From the NCBI RefSeq assembly GCF_964340395.1, contig NC_135554.1:2946001-3010000 (forward strand): DNA of 64,000 nt, written 5' to 3'. Made by a program: the position numbers and the translations under genes. The DNA is from Glandiceps talaboti (lineage: Eukaryota > Hemichordata > Enteropneusta > Spengelidae). Every line of letters starts with the position of its first letter. Position 1 is the stretch's first letter. The notes below the pieces were generated by a model that searched no databases, was not told the origin of the DNA, and saw nothing but the letters and a program-made list of their open reading frames with translations. Positions 1 through 64,000 of the stretch are shown here, piece by piece.

Positions 1-860
1 CATACTCAGATAGGTTTACAGTTAGGTAAGTCATACATTTTATCATACTCAGATAGTTTTACAGTCAGGTAAGTCATACATTTTATCATACTCAGATAGG
101 TTTACAGTTAGGTAAGTCATACATTTTATCATACTCAGATAGGTTTACAGTCTGGTAAGTCATACATTTTATCATACTCAGATAGGTTTACAGTCTGGTA
201 AGTCATACATTTTATCATACTCAGATAGGTTTACAGTTAGGTAAGTCATACATTTTATCATACTCAGATAGGTTTACAGTTAGGTAAGTCATACATTTTA
301 TCATACTCAGATAGGTTTACAGTTAGGTAAGTCATACATTTTATCATACTCAGATAGGTTTACAGTTAGGTAAATCATACATTTTATCATACTCAGATAG
401 GTTTACAGTCTGGTAAGTCATACATTTTATCATACTCAGATAGGTTTACAGTTAGGTAAGTCATACATTTTATCATACTCAGATATGTTTACAGTTAGGT
501 AAGTCATACATTTTATCATACTCAGATAGGTTTACAGTCTGGTAAGTCATACATTTTATCATACTCAGATAGGTTTACAGTTAGGTAAATCATACATTTT
601 ATCATACTCAGATAGGTTTACAGTTAGGTAAGTCATACATTTGATCATACTCAGATAGGTTTATAGTTAGGTAAGTCATACATTTGATCATACTCAGATA
701 GGTTTACAGTTAGGTAAGTCATACATTTGATCATACTCAGATAGGTTTATAGTTAGGTAAGTCATACATTTTATCATACTCAGATAGGTTTACAGTTAGG
801 TAAGTCATACATTTTATCATACTCAGATAGGTTTACAGTCTGGTAAGCCATACATTTTGA
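1..860. repeat. 43-bp tandem array (about 20 copies)
   Basis: Units run CATACTCAGATAGG, TTTACAGTTAG or TTTACAGTCTG, then GTAAGTCATACATTTTAT, repeating every 43 bp from the left edge. Each unit has a consensus-like donor (CTG|GTAAGT or TAG|GTAAGT). The array is cut by the window edge, so its origin cannot be seen. By analogy with the array at 3.2 kb it may derive from the end of the preceding IPO13 exon. It ends in a degraded unit (GTAAGCC) near 855. Confidence 0.9.
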
Positions 861-909
861 CCCCTGACCTTTGAAGACATTCTTTGTTCATTGCACATGA
901 AATTCTAAT

Positions 910-1297
910 AGAAAGTCTAACAAAAACATTTATGTAGTAGAAAGTTTAACAAGAACATTTATGTAGTAGAAAGTCTAACAAGAACATTTATGTAGTAGAA
1001 AGACTAACAAGAACATTTATGTAGTAGAAAGTCTAACAAGAACATTTATGTAGTAGAAAGTCTAACAAGAACATTTATGTAGTAGAAAGACTAACAACAT
1101 TTATGTAGTAGAAAGTCTAAAAAAAACATTTATGTAGTAGAAAGAGTAACAGGAACATTTATGTAGTAGAAAATCTAACAAGAACATTTATGTAGTAGAA
1201 AGTCTAACAAGAACATTTATGTAGTAAAAAGTCTAACAAGAACATTTATGTAGTAAAAAGACTAACAAAAACATTTATGTAGTAGAAAGTCTAACAA
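910..1297. repeat. 29-bp tandem array (about 13 copies)
   Basis: Unit GTAGTAGAAAGTCTAACAAG followed by AACATTTAT, period 29 bp, with point variants (AGACTAAC, AGAGTAAC) and one shortened copy near 1085. It lies in the intron upstream of the first exon of the window. Confidence 0.88.
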
Positions 1298-1732
1298 GAA
1301 GTTAGAATGTGTGCCATTACAGGCTTTGATTACTTGACAAATCAGTTACGATGGATTTCCAGTAAGAATGAGACAATGATAATTTCTGTTATCATGTAAT
1401 TTCACTTTGAATGGGCATTTTTCCTGAAAACTTGGACATTGTGATTAGATATTCCATATACCAAAAACAGTACTGTAATTTGAGTATCAATAGTGTGCAA
1501 GACAATGCAATTACCCAATGTCCAGGGAAAATAACTATCACAAAATGTTGCACTTGGCAGCTTTACGAGGTTGAAAACATTAACACTTTGTAGATAATAC
1601 ATCCCTTATGATATTTATAAAGCCCAATCATTATTTTTGTATGATCAAGTACATGCTGAGAGGTTAGATGTAGTGTTAGATTCAGTACCCACACTCAAAC
1701 ATTACTTCAATTAACACACACAAATTGAGACG

Positions 1733-1734
<2 letters not shown>
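1298..1734. other. unique intron sequence
   Basis: AT-rich IPO13 intron sequence between two arrays. I see no exon, RNA gene or recognisable element. The two short overlapping open frames here (about 60 codons on each strand) show no family similarity and look like chance. Confidence 0.6.
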
Positions 1735-1805
<71 letters not shown>

Positions 1806-1830
1806 TACACACACATACATACACACACGG
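1735..1830. repeat. (CA)n microsatellite
   Basis: Almost perfect CA dinucleotide run with a few CATA interruptions at its right end. Confidence 0.95.
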
Positions 1831-1854
1831 TCAATTTATGTACATTAAATACCT

Positions 1855-2934
1855 GTAGTGTGTGCACACCACTAAATACCACTAGTGTGTGCAAACCACT
1901 AACAGCGTGTGCATACCACTAAATACCACTAATGTGTGCACACCACTAAATACCACTAGTGTGTGCACACCACTAAATACCACTAGTGTGTGCACACCAC
2001 TAACAGCGTGTGCACACCACTAAATACCACTAGTGTGTGCACACCACTAAATACCACTAGTGTGTGCACACCACTAACAGCGTGTGCACACCACTAAATA
2101 CCACTAGTGTGTGCACACCACTAACAGCGTGTGCATACCACTAAATACCACTAATGTGTGCACACCACTAAATACCACTAGTGTGTGCACACCACTAAAT
2201 ACCACTAGTGTGTGCACACCACTAACAGCGTGTGCATACCACTAAATACCACTAATGTGGGCACACCACTAAATACCACTAGTGTGTGCACACCACTAAA
2301 TACCACTAGTGTGTGCACACCACTAACAGCGTGTGCACACCACTAAATACCACTAGTGTGTGCACACCACTAAATACCACTAGTGTGTGCACACCACTAA
2401 CAGCGTGTGCACACCACTAAATACCACTAGTGTGTGCACACCACTAAATACCACTAGTGTGTGCACACCACTAAATACCACTAGTGTGTGCACACCACTA
2501 ACAGCGTGTGCACACCACTAAATACCACTAATGTGGGCACACCACTAAATACCACTAGTGTGTGCACACCACTAACAGCGTGTGCACACCACTAAATACC
2601 ACTAGTGTGTGCACACCACTAAATACCACTAGTGTGTGCACACCACTAAATACCACTAGTGTGTGCACACCACTAACAGCGTGTGCATACCACTAAATAC
2701 CACTAATGTGTGCACACCACTAAATACCACTAGTGTGTGCACACCACTAACAGCGTGTGCACACCACTAAATACCACTAGTGTGTGCACACCACTAACAG
2801 CGTGTGCACACCACTAAATACCACTAGTGTGTGCACACCACTAACAGCGTGTGCATACCACTAAATACCACTAGTGTGTGCACACCACTAACAGCGTGTG
2901 CATACCACTAAATACCACTAGTGTGTGCACACCA
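1855..2934. repeat. composite array of interleaved 27-bp and 20-bp units
   Basis: Two related units alternate irregularly. The long unit is AATACCACTAGTGTGTGC plus ACACCACTA (27 bp); the short unit is ACAGCGTGTGCACACCACTA (20 bp). They share the TGTGCACACCACTA tail. Blocks such as long-long-short recur, so larger blocks have been duplicated. The array ends 90 bp before the IPO13 exon at 3025. Confidence 0.9.
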
Positions 2935-3024
2935 ATGGAAACAATTACTGATACACACCTATGCAATTATAGGTTTTCTTGTATCTTGCCTTGAATTGAA
3001 TGATTATTTCTAATTGATTTACAG

Positions 3025-64000
<60,976 letters not shown>

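Overview
The window is eukaryotic, almost certainly animal, nuclear DNA. It holds spliced coding exons with GT-AG introns and consistent phases, short-motif microsatellites, and non-autonomous DNA elements. The protein is animal importin-13. The repeats and very long repeat-filled introns suggest a non-vertebrate, probably marine, metazoan, but the sequence alone does not fix the phylum.

One host gene runs left to right through the whole window: the middle of an importin-13 (IPO13) orthologue. I place twelve exons (3025-3241, 15364-15448, 15988-16107, 19440-19520, 30229-30367, 34047-34096, 36629-36721, 44971-45118, 46382-46590, 49666-49800, 57136-57357, 63210-63347). They add up to 1,637 coding bases, about 545 codons. 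Every junction keeps the reading frame, and the joined protein follows vertebrate importin-13 in order. The N-terminal exons lie to the left of the window and the C-terminal exons to the right.

The rest is intron, and by my own addition about three quarters of the window is tandem repeat. There are eighteen distinct minisatellite or satellite arrays with units of 20-71 bp, some of 70-170 copies, plus several microsatellites. Three arrays are built from the gene's own splice junctions. The 3.2-12.8 kb array repeats the last 50 bp of an exon with its GTAAGT donor. The 34.1-36.4 kb array repeats the end of another exon. The 50.2-57.1 kb array repeats the acceptor of the exon that follows it. A small three-copy version at 49.8-49.95 kb looks like an early stage of the same process.

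Mobile DNA lies inside the arrays. A GTCCCC-hairpin-ended element occurs at 17.6-18.3 kb and 34.15-36.3 kb, and the second copy has 1.7 kb of host array in its middle. At 46.7-48.8 kb there is a terminal-inverted-repeat element, a 136-bp hairpin element and a foldback-like element with a 9-bp target duplication. An antisense open frame at 18.5-19.1 kb encodes a protein resembling the P2X7 receptor intracellular domain. The very long open frames in the arrays at 16.9, 19.6, 24.8 and 37.1 kb are artefacts of repeat units whose length is a multiple of three.
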